A stretch of 64,000 nt of DNA from Clostridium hydrogenum. Lineage in GTDB: Bacteria; Bacillota; Clostridia; Clostridiales; Clostridiaceae. The notes under the pieces are model-generated. The model was not told the origin of the DNA and did not search any database. It saw nothing but the letters and a program-made list of their open reading frames with translations. Location of the stretch: assembly GCF_021432385.1 (NCBI RefSeq), contig NZ_JAEACT010000002.1, positions 752,016 to 816,015 of the forward strand, in the 5' to 3' direction. Made by a program: the position numbers and the translations under genes. Positions 7,876 through 16,086 of this stretch are shown one piece after another. The stretch's first letter is position 1, and every line of letters starts with the position of its first letter.

Positions 7876-9081
7876 TTGGAAATATCTCGTGAACTTACAT
7901 TTATAGAATCTACTAATAAAATACTGTCATATAATTATAAATTAAATAAAGCTTGTGTAATTAATAATTCAGTATACAATTTTTTAAAAAATAACGATAT
8001 TATTAATTTAAATAAAAGCTTAACAGATGAAGAAAAACAACTACTCTTAAAAAACGGTGTCTTAATTGATGATAAATTAGAATATGATAAATTAGCTTAT
8101 TCAAATAAATTAGCTAAAAGGAAAAAAGTTATAAAATTAACTTCAGTATACTTACACATAACTCAGCGTTGTAACCTATCTTGCAGTTACTGCTACAATC
8201 ATCAAAATTTAAATCAGCCAGACAAGCTTAGCCTAAATGACATACTTTCCATGGCTAACACTTTAAAAAATATTGGAGTTGAAAATATTATACTTACAGG
8301 TGGTGAAGCATTATTAAGAAAAGATATTCTTGAAATTTGCAAAATATTCAAGGATTTAAATTTTAATTTAGGACTATTAACAAATGGGACTCTTCTTTCA
8401 GAAAAACAAAGTGTATTAGATTTAATTGATAAAGCTATTATTAGTATAGATACCTTTGATCAGACTAAAAACATGAGGACTGGACTTAATGTACTAAAAT
8501 TAAAAGAAACTTTGCTTAAAATAAGTAATGCTCAAAGATCTAAGATTACTCTGCGTTCAGTAATAACACGTAATGATGAGGAAAGCTGGAAAGAAGTTAA
8601 AGACTTTGCTATATCAAATGGATTTAATTTTATCTCTTCTGTATTTGTACCTAATAATTCTTCTGAACTTGATTTGATACCAAATATTGATAACGTAGAA
8701 ACTTGTGAAACTGATTGTTCCTTAAATGGCTCTGTTTGTGGTGCGTGCTATAATGAAATAGCTATTGATTTTAATGGAGATATATACCCTTGCCAAGCTC
8801 TTATAAAACCAGAACTAAAAGTAACTAATATTTTTAATCACGATTGGCTAAAAGATTTGGAAAACTCAAAAATAACGAGCACCTTCATGAATCGTTCAGT
8901 CGATAATATTGAAAATTGTCCTTCTTGTGAATACAAATACTTATGTGGCGGTGGCTGCCCTGCAATATCTTACAATTTACACCATTCAGTAATTAAGTGT
9001 GCTAGTCCTATGTGCATATTTAGTAAAACAAATATAGAAAATTATTGGAAATCAGTTTTAAAAAAATATTTTAAGGAATAA
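7876..9081 (+). CDS. Radical SAM/SPASM peptide maturase
   Basis: This 401-aa enzyme has an N-terminal region of about 85 residues that resembles a precursor-recognition (RRE/PqqD-like) segment, a radical SAM core with CNLSCSYC at residues 99-106 (C99, C103, C106 holding the SAM-binding 4Fe-4S cluster) and the GGEAL motif, and a C-terminal SPASM region from about residue 277 with CGACYNE, GDIYPC, NCPSCEYKYLCGGGC and a final C-x4-C that would bind auxiliary clusters. The start is TTG at 7876, eight bases after AAGGAAG; an in-frame GTG nine bases earlier overlaps that site. Its probable substrates are the two peptides upstream. No protease or exporter gene adjoins it. The chemistry (thioether, C-C link or other) cannot be told. 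Confidence 0.9.
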   Translation: MEISRELTFIESTNKILSYNYKLNKACVINNSVYNFLKNNDIINLNKSLTDEEKQLLLKNGVLIDDKLEYDKLAYSNKLAKRKKVIKLTSVYLHITQRCNLSCSYCYNHQNLNQPDKLSLNDILSMANTLKNIGVENIILTGGEALLRKDILEICKIFKDLNFNLGLLTNGTLLSEKQSVLDLIDKAIISIDTFDQTKNMRTGLNVLKLKETLLKISNAQRSKITLRSVITRNDEESWKEVKDFAISNGFNFISSVFVPNNSSELDLIPNIDNVETCETDCSLNGSVCGACYNEIAIDFNGDIYPCQALIKPELKVTNIFNHDWLKDLENSKITSTFMNRSVDNIENCPSCEYKYLCGGGCPAISYNLHHSVIKCASPMCIFSKTNIENYWKSVLKKYFKE

Positions 9082-9164
9082 ATACTTAATAGCATATAGA
9101 TAAGCAATCTAAAACATTAGAACGCACTATTGTACTAAGGTCATTTAATACGTATCTTAAAATT

Positions 9165-9405
9165 ATTGCGAAGTAAGAGCATTCTGGAACATTAAATAGC
9201 AGCAATAAATCTAAGAGGAATATTCTCAAAATCCTAAGAACTTTCAATAACTCACTATCGTTCAGACAAATTGAAAGTTCTAAGTCTTTTGAGAATATTC
9301 CTCTAAGATTTATAAGCTGTTATTTAAATCGTTCCAAAACGCTCTTACTTCGCAATTACAGTGGTTTAAGGAAAAAATTCCTCCGTGCCTACGGAATTTT
9401 AAGAT
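9165..9405. repeat. Palindromic element of about 190 bp with side module, copy 1
   Basis: 9165-9356 is an imperfect inverted repeat running from ATTGCGAAGTAAGAGC to GCTCTTACTTCGCAAT, with the arms matching over about 80 bases each and an asymmetric loop. It is followed by a side module (9358-9405) containing AAAAAATTCCTCCG. A second copy lies at 15848-16086 in the opposite orientation, shown by the reversed loop and side module. No coding capacity; it resembles a MITE or large REP-like element. Confidence 0.85.
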
Positions 9406-9419
9406 AAAACAAGAAATAT

Positions 9420-9545
9420 TAAAATTGCGTAAGCAATCAAAAAATAAGTTATAAGATTTTCTGTAGCAAGGCGAAAGAAAATCATCATTCACTGTACTTT
9501 GTACTCTGTACTCCGTACTCTGTCTTTTGGTTCGTAATGTTTAAG
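9420..9545. repeat. Heptad-flanked multi-hairpin repeat, copy C (partial)
   Basis: Only the right half is present: the TTGCGTAAGCAATC segment, the hairpin GATTTTCT/AGAAAATC, and heptads TGTACTT-TGTACTC-TGTACTC. It adjoins palindromic element copy 1, so 9082-9591 is entirely repeat sequence with no gene I can support. It ends with GGTTCGTAATG, also found at the right edge of copy D. Confidence 0.8.
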
Positions 9546-9591
9546 ATTTGTGTATAAACTAATTTTTATTCAACAGTCCCTTGTCTTAATA

Positions 9592-11277
9592 CTACTTAAG
9601 TCCCTCAAGTTTATGAGTTAACTTCAAGTTTTCACTATAATCAACAGCACAATCAATTACACTTGGTACCTTCTGTTTAAACGCATCTTCTAAAGTTGGA
9701 AGTAATTCTTCAGCTTTAGTGATTCTGTAACCTTTAAGTCCCATGCTCTCTGCCATCATCTTAAAGTCTGGGTTAGTAAAGCTTACACATGCACTTTCTC
9801 CATATCTTTCTTCTTGCTTCCATTTTATAAGTCCATAATTACTATCATTAAATATTAAAGTTACAAACGGAGTTCCAACTCTTCTTGCAGTTTCAAGCTC
9901 TTGGCTGTTCATCATAAAACCACCATCTCCAGTAACCGCAATAACCTTTTTATCTGGATTTATAAGCTTTGCTGCCAATGCTCCTGGTATTGCTATACCC
10001 ATAGATGCAAATCCATTTGATATTATGCAGGTATTAGGCTTTAAGCAATGATAGTGTCTTGCTATCCACATCTTGTGTGCTCCAACATCCGATATAACAA
10101 TATCATCTGCACCCATTACTTTTCTCAAATCAAATAAAATCTTTTGAGGTTTCATTGGGAAAGCATCATCATTAGCATGCTCCTCGTAATCTTTTTGCAT
10201 GTCCTCTCTAATTTTAAGCACTTGCTTTGGCGCTTCTTGCCTAGATGAACGTCTTATTATTTCATATACTGAATCTGAAATATCTCCAACAACCTCAACT
10301 TCTGGAATATAGCATCTATTAATTTCAGATTTTTCTTCACTTATGTGAATTATCTTTATATCACCTTTTGAATTCCACTTTTTAGGCGAGTATTCTATAA
10401 TATCATAACCTATAGTTATTACTAAATCAGTTTTTTCAAATATACGGTTAACATAATCCTTTTGAGCTAGTCCTATACTCCATATTGATAATGGATTTGT
10501 ATATGGTATTATTCCTTTTCCCATAAAAGTATTTGCCACTGGAATATTTAATCTTTCTGCCATTTCAAGTACTGCTCTGCTTGCTTTAGAACGTATTGCT
10601 CCATTTCCTGCAAGTATTAAAGGATTTTTTGCCCTTGATATAGCAACTGATGCTCTTTCTATACTGCTATATGATGCAAAGCTCTTTTCACACGGTACAT
10701 GTCTTAAAGGCTTAGCGTCTGCTTGCATGCTTGCAATATTTTGAGGCAAATCTATATGGCATGCTCCAGGCTTTTCTGTTACTGCCGTTTTAAATGCCTT
10801 TCTAACAATTTCGGCTGCTGTATCTGGTCTTACAATTTGTTTATTCCATTTTGTAACTGGAGCAAACATGGCAACCAAATCTAAATTTTGATGTGATTCT
10901 ATATGCATTCTGTCAGTTCCTACTTGTCCAGTTATTGCAACTAGTGGTGCTCCATCGAGATTTGCATCTGCAACACCTGTCATTAAGTTTGTTGCTCCTG
11001 GTCCTAATGTAGATAAACACACTCCAGGTTTCCCCGTAAGTCTTCCATATACATCAGCCATAAATGCAGCTCCCTGCTCATGACGTGTAGTTATAAACTT
11101 AATTGAAGATTCCTTTAGTGCATTTATTAGAGCCAAGTTCTCCTCTCCTGGTATTCCAAATATGTACTTTACATCTTCATTTTCAAGGCACTTAACCACA
11201 AGCTCTGCTGTAGTCATAACTTTAGAATTTTCATCTTCAGTGTTATTGTTAGCCTTAACTGTCATGTCATTTTTCAT
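9592..11277 (-). CDS. alsS: Acetolactate synthase, catabolic type (AlsS-like)
   Basis: This thiamine-diphosphate enzyme condenses two pyruvate molecules into 2-acetolactate. The three ThDP-enzyme domains are present in 561 aa: an N-terminal pyrimidine-binding domain with the catalytic Glu in TTRHEQGAAF, a central domain, and a C-terminal pyrophosphate-binding domain with GDGGFMMNSQELETA and the distal metal ligand region NDSNYG. GYDIIEYSPKKWN resembles the GYDPIEYDPKFWN stretch of Bacillus AlsS, which favours the catabolic form over IlvB; no small regulatory subunit gene lies next to it. The ATG has an AGGAGGAG site seven bases upstream. No alsD or alsR neighbour is in the window, so the role could also be biosynthetic. 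Confidence 0.85.
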   Translation of the reverse strand: MKNDMTVKANNNTEDENSKVMTTAELVVKCLENEDVKYIFGIPGEENLALINALKESSIKFITTRHEQGAAFMADVYGRLTGKPGVCLSTLGPGATNLMTGVADANLDGAPLVAITGQVGTDRMHIESHQNLDLVAMFAPVTKWNKQIVRPDTAAEIVRKAFKTAVTEKPGACHIDLPQNIASMQADAKPLRHVPCEKSFASYSSIERASVAISRAKNPLILAGNGAIRSKASRAVLEMAERLNIPVANTFMGKGIIPYTNPLSIWSIGLAQKDYVNRIFEKTDLVITIGYDIIEYSPKKWNSKGDIKIIHISEEKSEINRCYIPEVEVVGDISDSVYEIIRRSSRQEAPKQVLKIREDMQKDYEEHANDDAFPMKPQKILFDLRKVMGADDIVISDVGAHKMWIARHYHCLKPNTCIISNGFASMGIAIPGALAAKLINPDKKVIAVTGDGGFMMNSQELETARRVGTPFVTLIFNDSNYGLIKWKQEERYGESACVSFTNPDFKMMAESMGLKGYRITKAEELLPTLEDAFKQKVPSVIDCAVDYSENLKLTHKLEGLK

Positions 11278-11342
11278 TTAGTTCTCCTCCTATAAATACT
11301 ATTTACATGGCTACCTCACTAAAAAATTATTAAACTGCAATT

Positions 11343-11618
11343 TAAAATTATTGCGAACCTTTATTCAGAGTACAGAGTACAGATGACAGAGTACAGAGTA
11401 CAGTTAATGTTGATTTACCTTTCCTTACGTCAGGTAAATCTTAAACTTATATGTTGTTCAGCTCCGCCGAACAACATTAATTCCGCAATTGCGTAAGCAA
11501 TCAAAAAAACTAAGTTTTAAGATTTTCTGTAGCTTTGCTACAGAAAATCATCCTTCACTGTACTTTGTACTCTGTACTCCGTACTCTGTCTTTTGGTTCG
11601 CAATGTTTAAAATTTACG
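11343..11618. repeat. Heptad-flanked multi-hairpin repeat, copy D
   Basis: This is the most complete copy. An outer inverted repeat (TTGCGAACC ... GGTTCGCAA) encloses tandem CAGAGTA heptads, hairpin GATTTACCT/AGGTAAATC, the segment TTAAACTT, hairpin TTGTTC/GAACAA, the TTGCGTAAGCAATC segment, hairpin GATTTTCTGTAGC/GCTACAGAAAATC, and TGTACTC heptads. It lies upstream of alsS; its left edge is about 65 bases from the alsS start, so the alsS promoter lies within or beyond it. Confidence 0.88.
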
Positions 11619-11904
11619 TATTAATCAATTATTAGTACGACATCCTCATTAAACTTTTCCTCTAAATTTATAATAGTATCTTATGCAATAAATTACAATA
11701 TAGAAATGAATAAATTTCAATCAAAATATTAAATAAATCAAATAAAATCAGTCATTTCACTAATATAATACGCTTTATTTTCTTTCAAAATTTTAGTATA
11801 TATATTCGTTTTTACTGATTATATATGCATTTTTGTAAAATGAAAAGTTTCACATAATAATTTTTTTGAATTGTTTTAATCAAATCTTGCAACAAAAAAA
11901 TAAC

Positions 11905-11947
11905 AAAGTAGAATTTAACCTTAATATTAAGATTTAAACTCTACTTT
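11905..11947. terminator. Hairpin in the alsS upstream region
   Basis: AAAGTAGA and TTTAA pair with TTTAA and TCTACTTT around a TTAATATTAA centre. T-rich and A-rich flanks make it terminator-like in both directions. No gene ends beside it, so it may be a relic or belong to an unseen short transcript. Confidence 0.4.
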
Positions 11948-12011
11948 TCTGCAAGTATTTAAAATTTAACGTCATACCATATGTGTATACCTTTTTATAT
12001 ATATAAATAAA

Positions 12012-12107
12012 AATAAACCACATTGAAACTTTAAATTTATTTGTACCAAAATGCCGTATTCTGGGCATTATGGTACAAATAAATTTAAATAGTTGAACTG
12101 GTTTATC
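12012..12107. repeat. 96-bp palindrome
   Basis: The arms run from AATAAACCACATTGAAACT inward through TAAATTTATTTGTACCA to a centre near ATGCC/GGGCAT, and back out to GGTTTATC. The terminal AATAAACCAC motif recurs at other sites in this region. No coding capacity. Confidence 0.7.
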
Positions 12108-12177
12108 TATATGGATATACAATCTGTAAGATTGAAATTGATAATACGAAATTCATCCTGTTAAATTACAATTTTTA

Positions 12178-12382
12178 GAGCAGAGTACAGATGACAGAGT
12201 ACGGAGTACAGTGAATGATGATTTACCTTTCGTTTTACTCAGGTAAATCTTAAACTTAAATGGTATCAGCTTCGCTGAATATCATGTATGGCGCGATTGC
12301 GCAGCAATAAAAAAATAAGTTTTCAGATTTTTCGTAGTGCTAACGGAGAAAAATCGTCCTTCATTGTACTTTGTACTTTGGT
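12178..12382. repeat. Heptad-flanked multi-hairpin repeat, copy E, nested
   Basis: It has the same order as copy D: CAGAGTA-type heptads, GATTTACCT/AGGTAAATC, TTAAACTT, a CAGC-ttc-GCTG hairpin, the GCGATTGCG segment, GATTTTTC/GAGAAAAATC and TGTACTT heptads. It appears inserted into another palindromic element whose two halves (about 12121-12177 and 12400-12453) carry complementary AAATTGTAATTTAACAG-like sequences; a related uninterrupted element is at 26229-26352. With copy D and the elements at 11905-12107, this accounts for most of the gene-free stretch 11278-12460. Confidence 0.82.
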
Positions 12383-12460
12383 TTCTCCTCGACAAATTGT
12401 AATTTAACAGAATGCACTTGGTAAAAGCAATTTCAATGTTTCAAGTGGTTTATCTTTACT

Positions 12461-13582
12461 TTAACTATTTGCCGAATCTACTTTCTTAGTCATTGCTATC
12501 AATGAAAATACAATAATAAACACAACTATAATACCAATTTCCTTACCAACCTCCATAATTGAGCTTCCACTTATAATTTTACTTGAAGCTTCTAATGCCC
12601 AGGTTGTTGGTACAAAATCTCCTATTTTCTGAATTATATCTGGAGTGATTTCTCTAGGCCAATAACATCCTCCAAGCATTAACATAGGAGTTGTTACAAG
12701 CATTATTAATGCACTTGACTGTTTTAAATTTTTTGATCTGTTACAAATTGCAACGCCCAATGCAACTGTGCAAATTGCAAATATAGCCAGGACAATAAAC
12801 AGATTAAAGATTGATGGTCCTAAATAAATATTTAATGCATATTTCATTATTAATAATATTGCTATTATTTGTATAAAGGCTACTACAATAAAACTTAATA
12901 TACACTCACCCATATAATTAAAAGACTTTACTCCGGAAGCAAACATTCTTTTATAAACACCAAATTTTTTATCTTGAAGGATAAGTGTAGTTACCATTGT
13001 ACTTAAATACACAACTCCCATTATTAAAAAGCCAACTAAACTAGACGATATTTTTTCCTCATTCTCTTGACCATTTGTATACTTAAGTTGTGATGAAAAA
13101 TTACCTTTTTGATATTCTTTAATTCCAGCATAAAATTTATCACTATCACCGTCAATTGCTTTTCCTATATTTTTTGCAGCATTTACAAAACTATTAATAT
13201 AGTATTTTACAGAAGAATCATTTGTCACTCCACTTATTCCATACATTTGAATATTTGTATCCCCGGAATTATTCATTACATTCTTTGCAAAATCTTTTGG
13301 AATAACTACTGCTGTATCAATTTTTTTATTTATAATATCATCTTTAATTTCATTTTTAGAAATAACTTTAATTTCATCTTTATCAGCTTTAAATTTATCT
13401 TTTATAATTGAAGTTAGCTTTGAATTATCATTATCAACTAAGCCTATGGTAATGCCAGCATTTGATGAACTACTATAAACGCTTCCTATAACTGCAATAA
13501 GAGCTATAGGCAAAACAAACATAACTATTAAATTAGACTTTTTCCTAAATATTCTTTTTATATTATTAAAAAATATCGTCAT
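12461..13582 (-). CDS. ABC-2 type transporter permease (cassette 1, second permease)
   Basis: This 373-aa membrane protein has the ABC-2/YhgE-like layout: one N-terminal membrane segment (after MTIFFNNIKRIFRKK), a large extracytoplasmic domain of about 180 residues, then five C-terminal membrane segments. The frame is open 50 codons further upstream, but the start at 13582 is chosen because it overlaps the previous permease stop as ATGA and has GGAGGAG eight bases before it. With its partner and the ATPase it should form an exporter, typically for antimicrobial peptides, lipids or hydrophobic drugs. Confidence 0.88.
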   Translation of the reverse strand: MTIFFNNIKRIFRKKSNLIVMFVLPIALIAVIGSVYSSSSNAGITIGLVDNDNSKLTSIIKDKFKADKDEIKVISKNEIKDDIINKKIDTAVVIPKDFAKNVMNNSGDTNIQMYGISGVTNDSSVKYYINSFVNAAKNIGKAIDGDSDKFYAGIKEYQKGNFSSQLKYTNGQENEEKISSSLVGFLIMGVVYLSTMVTTLILQDKKFGVYKRMFASGVKSFNYMGECILSFIVVAFIQIIAILLIMKYALNIYLGPSIFNLFIVLAIFAICTVALGVAICNRSKNLKQSSALIMLVTTPMLMLGGCYWPREITPDIIQKIGDFVPTTWALEASSKIISGSSIMEVGKEIGIIVVFIIVFSLIAMTKKVDSANS

Positions 13583-14712
13583 GCTAATCTCCTCCTTGCA
13601 ATTAATGAAGATACACTGAGCATCACAGCTGCCATTATAATAATTATTCCTACTGATTGCCAAGCAGATGAGATTGAACCTCCATAAACTGAATTGAATA
13701 AAGCAGATTGTGCCATTCCATTTGGAATACATTTTGCAAGCACACCATCTGAAAGTCCAGGTATTTTGAAATATCCACCAGATATAACTGTAAGTATAGG
13801 AGTTATGACACCTATAAGTCCACTAGCTTTTTTATCATCACCTGTAAAGGACATAAATAAAATTCCCATAGAAGTTGAGAATATGGACATTGCCGCCATT
13901 ACACCTACTATGATAAGTGGATTATCTCCCCAGTTCGCACCATATGCATATTTGGTGAATACTACGAGAACCAATGACTGAATTAACAATGTAAAGATAA
14001 CTCCAAAAACAACTCCAACTAAATGCTCGAAGGTTCTTGTACCTGTGCTTTTAATCCTTTTTCCAATATGATCATAGTATAAATTTTGAATTTCTGCTGC
14101 CCCATAATTAGCTCCATACATTAATATGAGTATAAGCATAGTAACAGAATAATAATCTATAGCTCTTGGACTTTTTCCATCTACACTTATATAATTTTCT
14201 TTTACATTATCGCTTTCTACATAATTTGTTCTTCCCTTAGTTAGCTTTGCTGTGGTCATAATGGTGTTAGCAGCGTCATTATAACTATCTATTACACTCT
14301 TTACAATTCCATTTCTTACAGCACTTTTTTGATTTTCATAAACTTGAATTTTGCTTTTTTTATCGTTTTGATAATTCTCTGTGTAGTTATCATCAATATA
14401 TATCATTGCAGTTGCCTTGCCATCACTTACAAGCTTTTTGCCTTCACTATAGGTCTTTACACTTTTAACATCTAATATATTTTTTATTTGTTTATTTTTT
14501 AAAAACTCATCAAAGCTTTTAGACGCCTGCTTATTGTCACTGTTTAAATAATACACTGTAGTCTTGCCTAAATCTTCAACTGAAAATGCGCTTTTAAGTG
14601 CACTTCCCAAGATGATTATTAAGATCATTGGGAAAAGTACCATGGATAAAAGAGTTTTTTTATCTCTAAGATTTATTTTGATTACATTTAAAGCTATATA
14701 AATTGCATTCAT
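13579..14712 (-). CDS. ABC-2 type transporter permease (cassette 1, first permease)
   Basis: This 377-aa protein has the same topology: one membrane segment at residues 20-40, a soluble outer domain, and a C-terminal block of membrane segments with a central SGGYF loop. AAGGAGG lies seven bases before the ATG. It starts 12 bases after the ATPase stop codon. It is paralogous to the permease at 20953-21999, so the two cassettes probably arose by duplication. Confidence 0.88.
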   Translation of the reverse strand: MNAIYIALNVIKINLRDKKTLLSMVLFPMILIIILGSALKSAFSVEDLGKTTVYYLNSDNKQASKSFDEFLKNKQIKNILDVKSVKTYSEGKKLVSDGKATAMIYIDDNYTENYQNDKKSKIQVYENQKSAVRNGIVKSVIDSYNDAANTIMTTAKLTKGRTNYVESDNVKENYISVDGKSPRAIDYYSVTMLILILMYGANYGAAEIQNLYYDHIGKRIKSTGTRTFEHLVGVVFGVIFTLLIQSLVLVVFTKYAYGANWGDNPLIIVGVMAAMSIFSTSMGILFMSFTGDDKKASGLIGVITPILTVISGGYFKIPGLSDGVLAKCIPNGMAQSALFNSVYGGSISSAWQSVGIIIIMAAVMLSVSSLIARRRLA

Positions 14713-14724
14713 TATTTTTCCTCC

Positions 14725-15657
14725 TTAATCTCTAAGCTTTCTTCCAGTTAAGGTTAAAAACACACCTTCAAGTGTAGGTTTCTCAACATTTATTGACACT
14801 ATCTTACTTTTGAATTCTGCTATTCTAGCTGTGATTGCACTTATATTTTCACTGTTCTTTTCTGAAATAACTTCCAGCATATTATCTGTAACCTCATATT
14901 TTTTAACACCTTTTACTTCTTTAATAGCCTTTAGCAATTCATTATTAACATGTGATACTTCAATTTGCACTTTTTCTTCATGTGAAATTAACTCTTTTAA
15001 TTCGTCCTTTGTACCAGTTGCTATTTCTTTTCCATGATCCACTATTGTTATCTTGTTGCAAAGCGTCTCTATTTCTTCCATATAGTGCGAAGTATATATT
15101 ATAGTTGATCCCATTTCATTAAGTTTTTTAACTGATTCAAGTATATGATTCCTTGACTGAGGATCTATTCCAACAGTTGGTTCATCCATTATTATAAGCT
15201 TTGGATGATGAACTATAGCACATGCAATATTAAGCCTTCTTTGCATTCCCCCTGAATACTGTCCTGGCTTATCTTTTCTTCTATCCCAAAGTTCTGTAAA
15301 ATCAAGTGCTTCTTTAATTCTTTCCTTAAGAAGTGCTCCTCTAAGTCCACTTAACTTTCCGAAAAATTCAACATTTTCATAAGCTGAAAGATCTTCAAAA
15401 ACTGCAATGTCCTGTGGAACAACTCCTATATTTTTCTTTATTTCTATTTCATTAGTTTTAAAATCCTTACCAAATATAGTTATTTGACCGCCATCCACTT
15501 TAGTTAAACCCGTTATTGCATTTATGGTTGTAGATTTTCCTGCACCATTTGGTCCTAACAGTCCGTATATTTCTCCTTCTTCTATACTTAAGTTTAAATT
15601 ATCTACCGCTGTAAAATCCTTATATTTCTTTTTAAGATTCTTAATTTCTAATAACAT
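14725..15657 (-). CDS. ABC transporter ATPase (cassette 1)
   Basis: This is the nucleotide-binding subunit of an ABC-2 exporter, 310 aa. The Walker A GPNGAGKST, signature YSGGMQRRL, Walker B LIIMDEPT and the H-loop region IYTSHYMEE are all intact. The start MLLEIKNL at 15657 is set by GGAGG eight bases upstream; an in-frame ATG 12 codons earlier precedes the ribosome-binding site. It opens the three-gene cassette. A 12-bp perfect palindrome about 120 bases upstream is a candidate operator. Confidence 0.95.
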   Translation of the reverse strand: MLLEIKNLKKKYKDFTAVDNLNLSIEEGEIYGLLGPNGAGKSTTINAITGLTKVDGGQITIFGKDFKTNEIEIKKNIGVVPQDIAVFEDLSAYENVEFFGKLSGLRGALLKERIKEALDFTELWDRRKDKPGQYSGGMQRRLNIACAIVHHPKLIIMDEPTVGIDPQSRNHILESVKKLNEMGSTIIYTSHYMEEIETLCNKITIVDHGKEIATGTKDELKELISHEEKVQIEVSHVNNELLKAIKEVKGVKKYEVTDNMLEVISEKNSENISAITARIAEFKSKIVSINVEKPTLEGVFLTLTGRKLRD

Positions 15658-15774
15658 ATATTTTTCCTCCAATATATTATTTACACTCTCCATTTAAACA
15701 AGTGGTTTATTTCTATGTTTCCATAATACTAATTTTACGTCCTATGGAATAGTGAGATTTAACACTTTGTTATA

Positions 15775-15786
15775 TGACATTTGTCA
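15775..15786. promoter_or_regulatory. Palindromic operator candidate TGACATTTGTCA
   Basis: This perfect 12-bp palindrome lies upstream of ABC cassette 1. Dimeric NarL-type response regulators bind inverted repeats of this size, and such a regulator is encoded at 18075-18710. The link is inference; I did not find the same palindrome before cassette 2. Confidence 0.4.
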
Positions 15787-15847
15787 CGAAATTAATATGA
15801 AGTAAGTTTATCACAGTATATTAGTCAAAATGTTTTACCAATAAATT

Positions 15848-16086
15848 TTAAAATTCCGTAGGCACGGAGGAATTTTTTCCTTAAACCACTGTAAATGCAA
15901 AGTAAGAGCGTTTTGGAACAATTTAAATAATATCTTATAAATCTTAGAGGAATATTCTGAAAATCCTTAGAACTTTCAATTTGTCTGAACCTTAGTGAGT
16001 TATTGAAAGATCTTAGGATTTTCAGAATATTCCTCTTAGATTTATTGATATTATTTAATGTTCCAGAATGCTCTTACTTTGCATTA
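15848..16086. repeat. Palindromic element of about 190 bp with side module, copy 2
   Basis: The palindrome spans 15894-16086, from AATGCAAAGTAAGAGC to GCTCTTACTTTGCATT, and the side module (reverse of that in copy 1) lies at 15848-15893. Its right edge coincides with the stop codon of the GGDEF gene. It is inverted relative to copy 1. Together with the operator candidate it fills the gap between cassette 1 and the GGDEF gene. Confidence 0.85.

Noticed and set aside
9310..9492. 60-codon minus-strand frame
   Set aside because: It lies entirely within the palindromic element and the heptad repeat copy C.
11934..12122. 62-codon minus-strand frame over the 12012-12107 palindrome
   Set aside because: It is composed of palindrome sequence, has no ribosome-binding site and no protein-like composition.
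1593..12380. Heptad runs (CAGAGTA/TACTCTG) considered as CRISPR-like or as insertion sequence ends
   Set aside because: No spacers or cas genes, and no transposase or transposase remnant inside any copy. Kept as non-coding structured repeats.
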